Shown here: one piece after another, positions 16,139 to 25,847 of the stretch | Layout of the letters: every line of letters begins with the position of its first letter | Position numbering within the stretch: the first letter of the stretch is position 1 | DNA from: Comamonadaceae bacterium | Lineage (GTDB): Bacteria > Pseudomonadota > Gammaproteobacteria > Burkholderiales > Burkholderiaceae_C | NCBI GenBank assembly: GCA_947447615.1 | Contig: CANFJQ010000013.1 | Span: forward strand, 1-36,118 | Direction of reading: 5' to 3' | Length of the DNA stretch: 36,118 nucleotides | The notes under the pieces: generated by a model | The model's input: only the letters and a program-made list of their open reading frames with translations | What the model was told of the DNA's origin: nothing | Databases searched by the model: none | Position numbers and translations under genes: made by a program

Positions 16139-17475
16139 TCGATACGGGTAAGCAGCCAACCGCACGCCGCTGCGCGTTGCAAAGTCTGGTGCATCTGCTG
16201 TACAGCGCTTTGATGGTGGTCTTGCAGCCCGCGCTGCGTTGGAAGTTGCGCCGTCGCGCCCGCAGCGAACCGGCGTATGCGCAGCAGGTGGAGCAGCGCT
16301 TCGGGCATTACGGGCGAGCCCAATTGGCCGATGGGCCGGTCTTGTGGGTGCATTCGGTTTCGCTGGGCGAGACCCGTGCTATTGAGGCCTTGATTGCCTT
16401 GTTGCGTGCGCAATGGCCTGGTATGCGTTTGCTGCTCACCCATGGCACGGCCACCGGGCTGCAGGCTGGCGCTGACTTGCTGCAAGACGGGGATTTGCAA
16501 GTCTGGCAGCCATGGGATACGCCGGGCGCCACGCGCCGTTTTGTGCAGCGTTTCAAGCCCCGTCTGGGTTTGTTGGTGGATACCGAAATTTGGCCTAACC
16601 TGGTGCACGCCTGTGCCCAGGCCTGTGTGCCGCTGTGCCTGGTCAATGCGCGCCTCAGCGCGCACTCGCTGCGGCGTGCGCAGCGCTTGCGTTGGTTGGC
16701 GGAGCCGGCCTACCAAAGCCTGGCCGGTGTCTGGCCGCAAGATCTAGACCAAGCGAACCGTTTTCGTGCGCTGGGTGTGAAGCCGCACGCGCCAACCGGC
16801 AACATCAAATTTGACATGGAGCCGGACCTGGCTTTGTGGAGCCAAGGCCAGGCGGCTCGCCAGGCGCAGCTGCGCCCGGTGCTGATGCTGGCGGTGAGCC
16901 GCGAAGGGGAAGAACAGATGTGGCTTGATGCGCTGCGCAGTGCACGCACCAACGGGCTTGGCGCGGGGCGCGTGCAGTGGCTGATCGTGCCGCGCCATCC
17001 GCAGCGCTTTGACGCCGTGGCAACTTTGTTGCAATCGGCAGGCCTAACGGTGGCGCGCCGTTCGGTCGATGGGGCCATGTTTTCTGAGGCAGACGTGTGG
17101 TTGGGCGATACGCTAGGTGAGATGGCTTTTTACTACGGCCTGGCCGATGTGGCCTTGCTGGGTGGCAGCTTTGCGCCACTGGGCGGGCAAAACCTGATTG
17201 AGGCCGCCGCTTGCCGGTGCCCGGTGGTGATGGGCCCGCATACCTTCAATTTTGCCCAAGCCGCTGAGATGGCGCAGGATGCGGGGGCCGCCTTGGAGCG
17301 TCCTGATATGGCATCGGCCATTGAAACTGCCCTGCAATGGTTGGACGACCCCGCAACCCTGGAAGCGGCCAGCAGCGCCGCCTGGGCTTTTGCGCAAACC
17401 CACCGAGGCGCCGCGCTGCGTTTGAGCAAGGCCCTCGATACGCTTTGGCAAGATGGCCAAAAGCCTAGGCATTAA
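16135..17475 (+). CDS. waaA: 3-deoxy-D-manno-octulosonic acid (Kdo) transferase
   Basis: Membrane-associated GT30 enzyme that transfers Kdo from CMP-Kdo to lipid IVA. The N-terminus contains one hydrophobic anchor (about 16-33). The catalytic loop SVSLGETRA holds Glu79; later motifs include LLLTHGTATG, LVDTEIWPN, GNIKFD, and LGGSFAPLGGQNLIEAAACRCPVVMGP in the donor-binding domain. The 446 residues compare with 425 in E. coli. The start at 16135 overlaps the waaC stop by four bases, giving translational coupling. It converges with tolC; a weak hairpin CTGCG/CGCAG (17480-17494) lies between without a T-run. Confidence 0.93.
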   Translation: MIDTGKQPTARRCALQSLVHLLYSALMVVLQPALRWKLRRRARSEPAYAQQVEQRFGHYGRAQLADGPVLWVHSVSLGETRAIEALIALLRAQWPGMRLLLTHGTATGLQAGADLLQDGDLQVWQPWDTPGATRRFVQRFKPRLGLLVDTEIWPNLVHACAQACVPLCLVNARLSAHSLRRAQRLRWLAEPAYQSLAGVWPQDLDQANRFRALGVKPHAPTGNIKFDMEPDLALWSQGQAARQAQLRPVLMLAVSREGEEQMWLDALRSARTNGLGAGRVQWLIVPRHPQRFDAVATLLQSAGLTVARRSVDGAMFSEADVWLGDTLGEMAFYYGLADVALLGGSFAPLGGQNLIEAAACRCPVVMGPHTFNFAQAAEMAQDAGAALERPDMASAIETALQWLDDPATLEAASSAAWAFAQTHRGAALRLSKALDTLWQDGQKPRH

Positions 17476-17508
17476 GCCACTGCGGGAAGCGCAGCGAGGC
17501 GCGACTGC

Positions 17509-18822
17509 TTAGCGCAGCAGTGCGTTGATGGCTTGCAGATCAGCCGATTTGAGGATGCCGCTGGCTTGGCGCAGTTTGAGGTTGCCCATCAAGACGTCGT
17601 AGCGCGCTTTGGATAGCTTGGCTTTGGTGTCGTACAACTGGCTTTGGGAATTGAGCACGTCGATGTTGATACGCACACCCACTTGGTAACCCAGCTTGTT
17701 GGCGTCGAGCGCGCTTTGGCTGGAGACGGCAGCCGCTTCATAGGCCCGTACTTGCCCGAGTGCCGAATCCACGCCCATAAAAGCTGCTCGTGTGGCCTGC
17801 GCCACATTGCGCTGCGCTGCTTCCAGATCCGAGCGCGCTTTGTCTTCCAACGACAAGGTTTCTTTCACCCGGTTTTGTATCGAGTAGCCGGCAAACAACG
17901 GTAGGTTGATATTGAAACCCACCGTGTAGACATTCGTGCTGTAAAACACGGGCGAAGTGGCGCTGCCGTTATTGGTCGTGGTTTGGAAGCGGCCAACCAA
18001 ATCTACGGTAGGCATATTGGCAGCATTGGCCTTGCGGGTTTCCAATTGGGCCACTTCCAGCGCCAAGTTGTATTGGCGGATCGTGGGGTGCTCGGTTTGG
18101 CCGATGGTAAGCCACTCGTTCATATCCGCAGGCGAAAACTCAGACAGACTGAAATCCGGCGCGACGGGTAGCGGCTTGACTTCGGGCTTGCCCACCAGTT
18201 GCGCCAATGCCAAGGTCTTCACGCGCAAATCATTTTCCGCAGCGATCTCTTGGGCAAGTACCAGGTCAAACCGGGCTTGCGCTTCGCGCGCATCGGTAAT
18301 GGTGGAAGTGCCGACTTCAAAATTGCGCTTGGCAGCGGCCAGTTGTTCCTGCACCGCCACTTTTTGGGCTTTCACAAACTCCAGGCTGTCACTCGCTGCT
18401 AGCACGTCAAAGTAGGCTTGACTCAAGCGCAAGATAAGTTCTTGCTCGGCAGCTTGCAAGGCACTGGCGGCTTGTTGCCCTGCTTTGCGGCTTTGCGCGA
18501 AGCTGGCCTCATCCGCTGGGCGGTACAAGCCCTGGCTGGCGTCCAGCGTCATGGAGTTGTTGTTAAAGCCACGGTCAGATACGGATTGACCCGCGCTCCA
18601 GGTGGCATTGATACCGACCTTGGGCAAGATCAAAGCCATGGTTTGGTCGGCTTTGTACAAATTGGCTTCGTTCTGCGCCTTGGCAGACTGGTAAGTCGCG
18701 TCAAAGTCACGCGCGGCGGCATACAAGTCCACGAGGCTTTGGGCTTGCGCCGCACCGGCCAGGCCGATGGCCATCATCAGGGCAAGTGGGCGCAAACGCA
18801 GGATCGGATGTTGATGTGTCAT
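17509..18822 (-). CDS. tolC: TolC-family outer-membrane channel protein
   Basis: Trimeric outer-membrane/periplasmic tunnel through which the RND pump upstream would expel substrates. The 437-residue protein has a signal peptide ending AAQA (about residue 27), then SLVDLYAAARDFDATYQSAKAQ, the usual TolC start, and two OEP repeats of long coiled coil with beta-barrel strands. The second half includes VDLVGRFQTTTNNG and the YEAAAVSSQSALDANKLGYQVGVR helix, both typical. It is last in the minus-strand run tetR - adaptor - RND - pcm-like - rhodanese - tolC, although 72 bases separate it from the rhodanese gene, so it may also have its own promoter. Confidence 0.93.
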   Translation of the reverse strand: MTHQHPILRLRPLALMMAIGLAGAAQAQSLVDLYAAARDFDATYQSAKAQNEANLYKADQTMALILPKVGINATWSAGQSVSDRGFNNNSMTLDASQGLYRPADEASFAQSRKAGQQAASALQAAEQELILRLSQAYFDVLAASDSLEFVKAQKVAVQEQLAAAKRNFEVGTSTITDAREAQARFDLVLAQEIAAENDLRVKTLALAQLVGKPEVKPLPVAPDFSLSEFSPADMNEWLTIGQTEHPTIRQYNLALEVAQLETRKANAANMPTVDLVGRFQTTTNNGSATSPVFYSTNVYTVGFNINLPLFAGYSIQNRVKETLSLEDKARSDLEAAQRNVAQATRAAFMGVDSALGQVRAYEAAAVSSQSALDANKLGYQVGVRINIDVLNSQSQLYDTKAKLSKARYDVLMGNLKLRQASGILKSADLQAINALLR

Positions 18823-18894
18823 GGGCGGTTTCTCGGTCGTGAAATAGAAGTTGTTAGGGCCGGATAGCGTTCGTCAACGAAAAGTGTTACCGCG

Positions 18895-19248
18895 TCAATA
18901 GCGCGCAATGGCGCTATCGAGTTGGGTGGACCAGGCATCTATGCCACCGTCGATATTGACCACTTGGCCAAAACCGTTGCTGGCTAAAAAACGGGCCACT
19001 TGCATGCTGCGCACGCCATGGTGGCACAGGCAGGCAATGGGCTGGTCCGGGTCTAGTTCAGACAATCGCGCCGGTATATCGGCCATGGGGATTGCCAGTA
19101 CGCGAAAGCCCGCGCCATGTTCCAACTTCGCCCAGCCCAGCTCATAGGGCTCCCGCACATCCAGTACCAAGGGTGCGTCCAGCGGATGTGATTGGCCGAC
19201 TGCGGCCAGCCAAGCAGCGAAATCAGCGGGACGTACTTGTGCAATCAT
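18895..19248 (-). CDS. Single-domain rhodanese-like protein
   Basis: A small cytoplasmic protein of 117 residues covering one rhodanese domain. The N-terminal CH2A-like motif is LVLDVREPYELGWAKLEH, and the active-site loop CHHGVRS carries Cys75 as the expected persulfide-forming residue; the C-terminal NIDGGIDAW is also conserved. The loop length fits sulfurtransferases rather than Cdc25-type phosphatases. No signal peptide. It lies 18 bases after the Pcm-like gene and upstream of tolC, an arrangement I recall as common in Comamonadaceae. The physiological acceptor is unknown. Confidence 0.9.
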   Translation of the reverse strand: MIAQVRPADFAAWLAAVGQSHPLDAPLVLDVREPYELGWAKLEHGAGFRVLAIPMADIPARLSELDPDQPIACLCHHGVRSMQVARFLASNGFGQVVNIDGGIDAWSTQLDSAIARY

Positions 19249-19266
19249 TGTTGGGCGGCGTGTGCG

Positions 19267-19929
19267 TTAAAAATGAAACTGCGAATGTTCGGCAAAGCCA
19301 TGCAGGCGCGGTGCGTTGGCATCCCAGGGCGTGGTGCTGCGCAAGGCGGCCTCGTCCACGCGGGTAATCAGCTGCGCCGACATAATGGGTTCGTCGCCCA
19401 CGATGGCTATCAGGCGTCCGCCCACCGCCAGCAAATCAAGAATATGCTGTGGCACCTGGGGCACCGAGCCGCTGAGCACGATAGCGTCAAATGTGCCAAG
19501 GCCACTCAGGGTTTGCGAGCCGTCAGCGACGCGCACTTCCACATTGTGCAAACCCGCTTGTTGTAGATGGGCGCGCGCGCTGGTCGCCAGTTCGGGAATG
19601 CGCTCCAGACTGAGCACGCTGAGCGCGCGGCGCCCCAGCAAGGCCGCCATATAGCCTGACCCAGTGCCAATTTCCAGCGCTTTTTCATGGGGCTGGATTT
19701 GCAGGTCTTGCAGCATGCGCGCTTCCAGGCGCGGTGCCAGCATATATTGGCCGTGGCCCAGGGGTACTTCCAGATCGGCGAATGCCAAGGCCTGGTGCGC
19801 CAGCGGTACAAACTCCTCGCGCCGCACATCGGCCAGCAGGTTCAGCACATCGGCATCGAGCACATTCCAGGGCCTGATTTGCTGCTCAATCATATTGAAG
19901 CGGGCTTGGGCGATGTTGGCAAGGTTCAT
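19267..19929 (-). CDS. pcm: Divergent protein-L-isoaspartate O-methyltransferase family protein
   Basis: A 220-residue SAM-dependent methyltransferase that would normally repair isoaspartyl residues. The SAM-binding motif I is LEIGTGSGYMAALL (86-97) and the post-I acidic position is LSLERIPEL. The N-terminal region ARFNMIEQQIRPWNVLD and REEFVP match the family. However, the GQTIS segment that forms the active site in true Pcm reads GHGQYMLAPR (58-67), and the C-terminal part ends HGFAEHSQFHF without the usual pattern. So this belongs to a divergent branch, and repair activity is not assured. It sits 23 bases after the RND gene and is probably cotranscribed with it. Confidence 0.82.
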   Translation of the reverse strand: MNLANIAQARFNMIEQQIRPWNVLDADVLNLLADVRREEFVPLAHQALAFADLEVPLGHGQYMLAPRLEARMLQDLQIQPHEKALEIGTGSGYMAALLGRRALSVLSLERIPELATSARAHLQQAGLHNVEVRVADGSQTLSGLGTFDAIVLSGSVPQVPQHILDLLAVGGRLIAIVGDEPIMSAQLITRVDEAALRSTTPWDANAPRLHGFAEHSQFHF

Positions 19930-19952
19930 AACAATACTTTCGGGAGCGCAGT

Positions 19953-22900
19953 TCAGACGGGCCCAATTTTACCGGCGGCTTCTGACGGTGCCTGTAAGGA
20001 AGGCGCTGGCAGCCCGAATAAGCGGCGCATCCAAAGACCTAGGTCGTCCAAATAGCAATACACCACTGGCACCACCACCAAGGTCAACAAGGATGAGGTA
20101 ATCACCCCGCCGATCACTGCCTGGCCCATGGGCGCGCGCATTTCCGAGCCTTCGGAGAGCGCAAACGCCAGCGGCACCATGCCGAAAATCATGGCCAGCG
20201 TGGTCATCAAAATCGGGCGCAGGCGCACTTTGGCAGCCATTAACAGGGCTGCGTTACGGTCCATGCCGGGTATTGCGTGGCCTTGTGCGTCCGTGCCGCC
20301 CTCGCGCGCCCGAATGGCAAAGTCCACCAGCAAAATCGCGTTTTTGGTGACCAGGCCCATGAGCATCAGCACCCCGATGATGGAGAACATGGACAGCGTC
20401 GAGCGAAAAGCCATCAGCGCCAACACCACGCCGATCAGGGTCAAAGGCAGGGCGGTCATCAGCGCCAGTGGCTGCAGAAAGCTTTTGAACTGGCTGGCCA
20501 AAATCATGTAAATGAACACGATACCCAGCGCCAGCGCGGACACGGCATAGCCAAAAGAGTCGGCCATGTCTTTGGTCGAGCCGCTGAACTGCGTGCTGTA
20601 GCCCGGCGGCATGGCGATGCTATCCATCACTTTCTTGATGTCCTTGGATACTTCGCCCGCCGAGCGCCCGCTTACATTCGCGTTGATAGACACCTCGCGC
20701 AGCAGGTCGCGGCGGTTGATTTGGTTGGAGGTGTGCGTCTCCACCAATTTGGCGACCTGGTTTAAGCGCACGATGCGACCCGAGCCATCGGCATTGCTGC
20801 CCATGGCCAGGGGCATGCGTTCCAGGTCGGTGGCGCTGTCACGCGCTGCCGGGTTGAGTCGCACATTGACGTCATAGGTTTGGTCGTCGCTAGCGCGCCA
20901 GTTGCCCACGGTTTGCCCCGCCACCAGGGTGCGCAGGCTGTTGCCGATTTGGGCCAGGCTCAGGCCCAAATCGGAAGCCGCTTCGCGGTTGACTTGTAAT
21001 TCGAGCGTGGGCTTGTTGGGCTTCATACTGGAGTCCAGGTCCACCAAGCCGGGAATGTCGCGCAGCTTGGGCAAGGCGCTTTGGGCAATGCGCTCTAAGG
21101 TTTGGATATCGCTGCCGATCACCGAAAACGTAATTTGCTTGCTGCCGCCCACCGAATCGAACAAGCCTATATGCGTGACGGTAATGCCTGGCACATGGGC
21201 TAGGCGTTCGCGCAAGATGGTGGATATCTCTTCAATGCCGCGTTTGCGCGCCTTGCGGTCCACCATGCGGATGTAAATACTGGCGTACATCTTGCCCTGG
21301 GCATTGCCGGTGTTGATAGTGGTCAATGTGTAGCGCACTTCCGGGAATTCGCGCACGATGGCTTCCACCTGCTTGGCGCGCGCCTCGGTCACTTCCAGCG
21401 AGGAGCCTACCGGGGTATAAAAGTTAACCGTGGTTTCTGAAAAATCCGACTTGGGTACAAACTCAGTACCCAACAGTGGCACCATCAATACGCTGCTGAT
21501 AAAGATACCCAGCGCCAGCAGCACCGTGGCCAGTTTATGGCCCAGTGCCCAGCGCAAAATGCCTTGGTACACGTCGGCCAGGTAATCCGTACCTCGCTCG
21601 AACCAGCCGGTGACACGGCCTATGGTTTTGTCATACCAGTTCGCAGACCCGCTGTGTTTGCCATGGCGTTCAACGCTCGGGTCGTGCCAGACGCTGGAGA
21701 GCATGGGGTCCAGTGTGAAGCTGACAAACATCGAGATCAGCACCGCCACCACAATCGTCAGACCGAATTCGTGGAAAAACTTGCCGATGATGCCGGCCAT
21801 AAAACCAATCGGTAAAAACACCGCCACGATAGACAGCGTGGTAGCCAGCACCGCCAACCCGATCTCTTGCGTGCCGTCCATGGCAGCTTGAAATGGTGTC
21901 TTGCCCATTTGGATATGGCGCACGATGTTTTCACGCACCACAATGGCGTCGTCAATCAGCAAGCCTACGCACAGACTGAGCGCCATCATGCTGATCATGT
22001 TGATGGTAAAGCCCAGCATGTACATAAACAAAAAAGTGCCGATCAGGGCGATCGGCAGCGTCAGGCCAGTGATGATGGTGGAACGCCAGGAATTGAGAAA
22101 CAAAAACACAATCAAGACGGTGAGCGCCGCGCCTTCCACCAGCGTGCGGTTGACGTTGTCCACCGACACGCGGATTTGCCGTGAGCCATCGGCAATCGTT
22201 TCCAGTCGAATGCCGGCGGGCAATTGCTTGCGCACTTCGGTCAGTGTTTTTTCCAGGCCATCGACCACCGCGATTGTGTTTTCATCCTGCGACTTTTGCA
22301 CCGACAAAAGCAAGGTGCGCTGCCCGTTGTACAAAGCCAGGTTTTCTACTTCCTGCGCTCCGTCTTTGAGCTGCGCCACCTGGCTGACCCGCACCGGCGC
22401 CCCATTTTTACGAGCCACGATGATGTTGCCAAAGTCCTCGGGCCTTTGTATGCGGCCCGACACCTGAATCACCCGCTCTTGTTCCAGTGAGCGGATACTG
22501 CCCAGAGGAAGGTCTTGGTTTTCATTGCGAACGGCGCTTACCACCTGGTCGGGCGTGATGCCAAGCGCTTCCATGGCCTGGGGGTTGAGGTAAATATTGA
22601 TCTCTCGTTTGGTGCCACCCACCACGCTGACCGATCCCACGCCGGGCACATTTTCCAGTCGCTTTTTAAATACCTGCTCGGCCCAGTTGGTCAACTCCAC
22701 CGCGCTGAGCGCCGGGCCTTTGCCATCAGGCAGCACTGCCACCGACCAGATGGCTTTGGCCGAAGGGTCAAAGCGCAGCACGCGCGGTTCTTTGACTTCA
22801 GTGCGCAATAGCGGCTTGACGGAGGCTACTTTTTCGCGCACGTCGTCGGCGGCTTTGCGTCCGTCCATGGTCAGGTCAAAGCTGATGACGACCACCGACT

Positions 22901-23162
22901 GGCCTTCGTAGCTGCGCGAAGTGAGCGAGCTGATACCGGCAATCGAGTTTACTGCTTCTTCCAACTTTTTGGAAACTTCGCTCTCCACAATCTCCGGCGC
23001 CGCGCCGGGATAGTCGGTGATAACGACCACCGTGGGAAAGTCGATATTGGGAAACTGATCGACCTTGAGCCGGTGCATGGAAAACAGGCCCAGCACCACC
23101 AGGGCAGCCATCATCATGGTAGCCAGCACGGGGTTGTGCAGGCTGACGCGGGTAAACCACAT
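19953..23162 (-). CDS. RND efflux pump inner-membrane permease (HAE-1 type)
   Basis: Proton-driven trimeric exporter that takes toxic compounds from the inner membrane or periplasm. The 1069 residues give twelve membrane segments and two large periplasmic loops. The N-terminus [18 protein letters not shown] and the loop [21 protein letters not shown] are typical. Proton-relay residues Asp404 and Asp405 ([13 protein letters not shown]) and the partner lysine in [14 protein letters not shown] are intact, indicating a hydrophobic and amphiphilic (drug-type) rather than metal-type pump. It starts three bases after the adaptor stop. With the adaptor and TolC it makes a full tripartite system. Substrates cannot be told from sequence. 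Confidence 0.95.
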   Translation of the reverse strand: MWFTRVSLHNPVLATMMMAALVVLGLFSMHRLKVDQFPNIDFPTVVVITDYPGAAPEIVESEVSKKLEEAVNSIAGISSLTSRSYEGQSVVVISFDLTMDGRKAADDVREKVASVKPLLRTEVKEPRVLRFDPSAKAIWSVAVLPDGKGPALSAVELTNWAEQVFKKRLENVPGVGSVSVVGGTKREINIYLNPQAMEALGITPDQVVSAVRNENQDLPLGSIRSLEQERVIQVSGRIQRPEDFGNIIVARKNGAPVRVSQVAQLKDGAQEVENLALYNGQRTLLLSVQKSQDENTIAVVDGLEKTLTEVRKQLPAGIRLETIADGSRQIRVSVDNVNRTLVEGAALTVLIVFLFLNSWRSTIITGLTLPIALIGTFLFMYMLGFTINMISMMALSLCVGLLIDDAIVVRENIVRHIQMGKTPFQAAMDGTQEIGLAVLATTLSIVAVFLPIGFMAGIIGKFFHEFGLTIVVAVLISMFVSFTLDPMLSSVWHDPSVERHGKHSGSANWYDKTIGRVTGWFERGTDYLADVYQGILRWALGHKLATVLLALGIFISSVLMVPLLGTEFVPKSDFSETTVNFYTPVGSSLEVTEARAKQVEAIVREFPEVRYTLTTINTGNAQGKMYASIYIRMVDRKARKRGIEEISTILRERLAHVPGITVTHIGLFDSVGGSKQITFSVIGSDIQTLERIAQSALPKLRDIPGLVDLDSSMKPNKPTLELQVNREAASDLGLSLAQIGNSLRTLVAGQTVGNWRASDDQTYDVNVRLNPAARDSATDLERMPLAMGSNADGSGRIVRLNQVAKLVETHTSNQINRRDLLREVSINANVSGRSAGEVSKDIKKVMDSIAMPPGYSTQFSGSTKDMADSFGYAVSALALGIVFIYMILASQFKSFLQPLALMTALPLTLIGVVLALMAFRSTLSMFSIIGVLMLMGLVTKNAILLVDFAIRAREGGTDAQGHAIPGMDRNAALLMAAKVRLRPILMTTLAMIFGMVPLAFALSEGSEMRAPMGQAVIGGVITSSLLTLVVVPVVYCYLDDLGLWMRRLFGLPAPSLQAPSEAAGKIGPV

Positions 23163-23165
23163 AAA

Positions 23166-24335
23166 TTATTTGCCCGCTTGGTTGATCGTCACCGGAGTGC
23201 CTGCGAGCAAGGTGCCGACACTGCCCAGCAGCGCGCGCGTGCCTGCCGGTAGGCCGATCACTTCGACCATCGTCTGTCCTTGGTAATCGCCGATAAAACC
23301 GGTCACCACCGGCTGGTGCTCCACTTTGCCGTCCACCACGATTTGTACATAGGTCACCGGTTTATCGGTGCGCACCGCGCTCAGGGGCAGTGCGGGACCC
23401 GTTCGGCTGCCCGTACTTAAACGGCCTTGCAAAAACAAGCCCTGGCGCAGTTGCGCGTGGGGTACCAGTGCCAAGTACACCACCACGGCCCGGCTGCCTG
23501 CGGACGCATTGGGGTTGATGCGTACCACTTTGGCCGCTACGGTATCGGTGCTACCGTCCAAACTCACTTGCGCCACTTGGCCCAGCCGCACCTTGGCGGC
23601 GTCTTCTGCACTCAGGCTGGCTTCCATTTCCAATTGCGCCAAGTCCACGATCTCTACCACCCGGCCATCAATGGCAACACGCTCTCCGTTTTGCGCCAGG
23701 CGCTGCGATATCTGTCCGGTAATGGGTGCACGCATCACCGCATCGTCCAATGACTTTTGCAGTACGTCCACCCCCGACTGGGCGGCCTGGTAACTGGCCT
23801 GGCTAGCGGCTAAATTGGAGGCGGAAATCTCCAGCGCAGTTTTGGAAATAAAGCCCTGGTCCACCAGCGAGCGGTTGTTGTCATAGGTGCGCTGCGCAAT
23901 ATCGACCTGCGCTTTGGCCGACTGCGCTTGCTGCTGCGCTTGGCGCAGGCGGGCCTGGTATTCGGTGCTGTCCACACGCGCGATCACCTGACCGGCTTTG
24001 ACGTAGTCGCCTTCGCGCACCAAAAGGTCTTGCAATTCACCGGCCACTTTGGCTTTTACAAATGCCGAGTTCACGGCTTTGACCGGCCCGGACACCGGCA
24101 GCATTTGCACCAAGGCGATGGTTTGCAAGTTCACCAGGTCGCTGGCCGCCAGCGCCACCACGGGCAAGGGTTTGGCAGCCCCGCTGGCAGCAGATGCAGG
24201 CGTTGCTGGTGCACCGGCAGTCATGCTCGCAGTGCTGCTGGCCTTAGCGGCAGTTTGCATGCGTTGCCATTGGAAGGCGCCGCCGCCTGCCACAAGCGCC
24301 AGCACTAACAATATCCAGGGTAATTTCGATTTCAT
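23166..24335 (-). CDS. RND efflux periplasmic adaptor (membrane fusion protein)
   Basis: Links the RND permease with TolC across the periplasm. The 389 residues start with a membrane anchor (about 5-21) and an Ala/Ser/Pro-rich linker; no lipobox is visible. The lipoyl half-motifs flank an alpha-helical hairpin: VREGDYVKAGQVIARVDSTEYQARL before, and APITGQISQRLAQNGERV after. Beta-barrel and membrane-proximal domains follow, with LRQGLFLQGRLSTG typical of the family. The start overlaps the tetR stop by four bases (ATGA), so the operon is tightly coupled. Confidence 0.93.
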   Translation of the reverse strand: MKSKLPWILLVLALVAGGGAFQWQRMQTAAKASSTASMTAGAPATPASAASGAAKPLPVVALAASDLVNLQTIALVQMLPVSGPVKAVNSAFVKAKVAGELQDLLVREGDYVKAGQVIARVDSTEYQARLRQAQQQAQSAKAQVDIAQRTYDNNRSLVDQGFISKTALEISASNLAASQASYQAAQSGVDVLQKSLDDAVMRAPITGQISQRLAQNGERVAIDGRVVEIVDLAQLEMEASLSAEDAAKVRLGQVAQVSLDGSTDTVAAKVVRINPNASAGSRAVVVYLALVPHAQLRQGLFLQGRLSTGSRTGPALPLSAVRTDKPVTYVQIVVDGKVEHQPVVTGFIGDYQGQTMVEVIGLPAGTRALLGSVGTLLAGTPVTINQAGK

Positions 24336-25030
24336 AAGGCTTTTTCATCAAGGGCGGGGTGCTTGGGCTCGCGCAGCAAGACCCCGCTGAGGTAGGTATC
24401 AATCAAGGCGTCCAAATAGGCCAGGGGTTGCAAAGGGCTGACTTGTGAGGGGCTTAAGGCCGGCGCGTGGCGCCACAAGGCTAAAAATAGTATCGATGAC
24501 AGCAGTGTCAAGGGGCCGTAAGTAGGGTCAATGGGCCGGAATTCGCCCTGCCGCACGCCACGCGCGTGCACGCGGGCGATCAGCTCGCGCGCCGGGTCAA
24601 TCACTTCCTCGCGGTAAAAAGCCGCCAATTCGGGAAATTGCTGGCCTTCGCTCAGCATCAACTTGGCGATGCCGCTGCTCTGGCTGGCGTCGGCCTGCTG
24701 CCACCAGGCATGCAAAAACGTGCGCATCAGTTGGTCGGTAGGGCCATGGTAGGCGTCAATGGCCGCATGGAATTGCGACAACTGGCCCACAATCTTGTCC
24801 CGCACCACGGCTTTGAACAATTCTTCTTTGCTGCTGAAGTACAGGAATAAAGTGCCCTTGGACACCCCGGCCAAGCGGGCCACGTCTTCCACCTTGGTGG
24901 CGGCAAAACCTTTTTCTACAAATAGCGCCAAGGCTGCTTGCAGCAATTCGCCCGGGCGCGCCTCTTTGCGGCGTTCGCGCTTGACCGGCAAGGGGCAGGG
25001 GGTTTGAAAGAGGTCTTTAATCAACTGCAT
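24332..25030 (-). CDS. TetR/AcrR-family transcriptional regulator
   Basis: A 232-residue repressor at the head of the efflux operon. The N-terminal helix-turn-helix is VEDVARLAGVSKGTLFLYFSSKEELF (about 48-72), preceded by a basic tail PVKRERRKEARP that may add DNA contacts. The C-terminal ligand-binding domain resembles the TetR_C groups that follow RND pumps. Because it is the first gene and has a palindrome 5-22 bases upstream of its ATG (25035-25052), autorepression with drug-induced release is the natural model; that is inference. No strong ribosome site is seen. It diverges from msrA. Confidence 0.92.
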   Translation of the reverse strand: MQLIKDLFQTPCPLPVKRERRKEARPGELLQAALALFVEKGFAATKVEDVARLAGVSKGTLFLYFSSKEELFKAVVRDKIVGQLSQFHAAIDAYHGPTDQLMRTFLHAWWQQADASQSSGIAKLMLSEGQQFPELAAFYREEVIDPARELIARVHARGVRQGEFRPIDPTYGPLTLLSSILFLALWRHAPALSPSQVSPLQPLAYLDALIDTYLSGVLLREPKHPALDEKAL

Positions 25031-25034
25031 TTTT

Positions 25035-25052
25035 ACTGACCAGTTGGTTAGT
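25035..25052. promoter_or_regulatory. TetR-type operator palindrome upstream of the efflux operon
   Basis: The 18-base sequence ACTGACCAGTTGGTTAGT reads nearly the same on both strands (ACTRACCAR / YTGGTYAGT), with two mismatched pairs. It lies just in front of the tetR start and has the size and TGACC-AGTT-GGTTA look of operators for TetR regulators of RND pumps. Binding by the adjacent regulator is inference. Confidence 0.6.
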
Positions 25053-25265
25053 AGTGTAACGTCTGCCTGTGTCGGGCCCTAGGGTCGCGCTTGTTTAAGC
25101 TAATCGGGCGCGAAAGTCGGCCCCCAAAGCCTGTGGCGCTGGGTGCCTTGCCCTTTACGAGGCGCGCCCTTTAGGTCTGAGGTGCATGGCTTTCATGGCG
25201 CGGACACGTCAGCACCGTATGCTTGGGGTTTTGATCGTTCCGTCTAGACAGAGGAGACACTGCGC

Positions 25266-25808
25266 ATGGCCAATCCCACACAAACCCTGGTCCTCGGAGG
25301 AGGATGCTTCTGGTGCACCGAATCGGTGTTTTTGCAGGTACGCGGCGTCGCGCAGGTGGAGTCTGGCTATAGCAACGGCCACTTACCCAGCCCCACATAT
25401 GAGATGGTGAGCACCGGCACCAGCGGCCACAACGAGGTGGTGCGCTTGGCGTTTGACCCGGAGCAAGTCAGTTTGAACGAGCTGCTAGAAATCTTTTTTC
25501 TGATCCATGACCCCACCACGCTCAACCGCCAGGGCCATGACGTGGGCACGCAGTACCGCAGCGGTATTTATTGCACTTCGCCAGAGCAACTGCAGGCCGC
25601 CCAAGCCATGGTGCAGGCCTTGGACGCCGCGGGCGACTTTGGCAAACCTATCGTGACTGAGGTGCAGATGCTTTCCAACTACGCCCGCGCCGAGGAATAC
25701 CACCAAAACTTCTTTGCCAAAAACCCCGGCCAGGGCTATTGCCTGGCGGTGGCCGCACCCAAAGTGGCCAAGTTCCGCAAAACGTTTGCGCGCCTGGCCA
25801 AGCCCTGA
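25266..25808 (+). CDS. msrA: Peptide-methionine (S)-S-oxide reductase
   Basis: Repairs methionine-S-sulfoxide in proteins and free methionine. The catalytic motif GGGCFWCTE gives Cys14 as nucleophile and Cys17. The conserved YSNGHLPSPTYEMVSTGTSGHNEVVRL, the HDPTTLNRQGHDVGTQYRSGIY signature, and AEEYHQNFF follow. The 180 residues match the short cytoplasmic form. GAGGAG (25252-25257) sits eight bases before the ATG. It diverges from the efflux tetR; 39 bases separate its stop from the ABC ATPase start, so it may be cotranscribed with the metal-linked cassette. Confidence 0.95.
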   Translation: MANPTQTLVLGGGCFWCTESVFLQVRGVAQVESGYSNGHLPSPTYEMVSTGTSGHNEVVRLAFDPEQVSLNELLEIFFLIHDPTTLNRQGHDVGTQYRSGIYCTSPEQLQAAQAMVQALDAAGDFGKPIVTEVQMLSNYARAEEYHQNFFAKNPGQGYCLAVAAPKVAKFRKTFARLAKP

Positions 25809-25847
25809 TGCTGGATTGCGTTATGCCCCCTGGCCGGGTAGCCCTGC

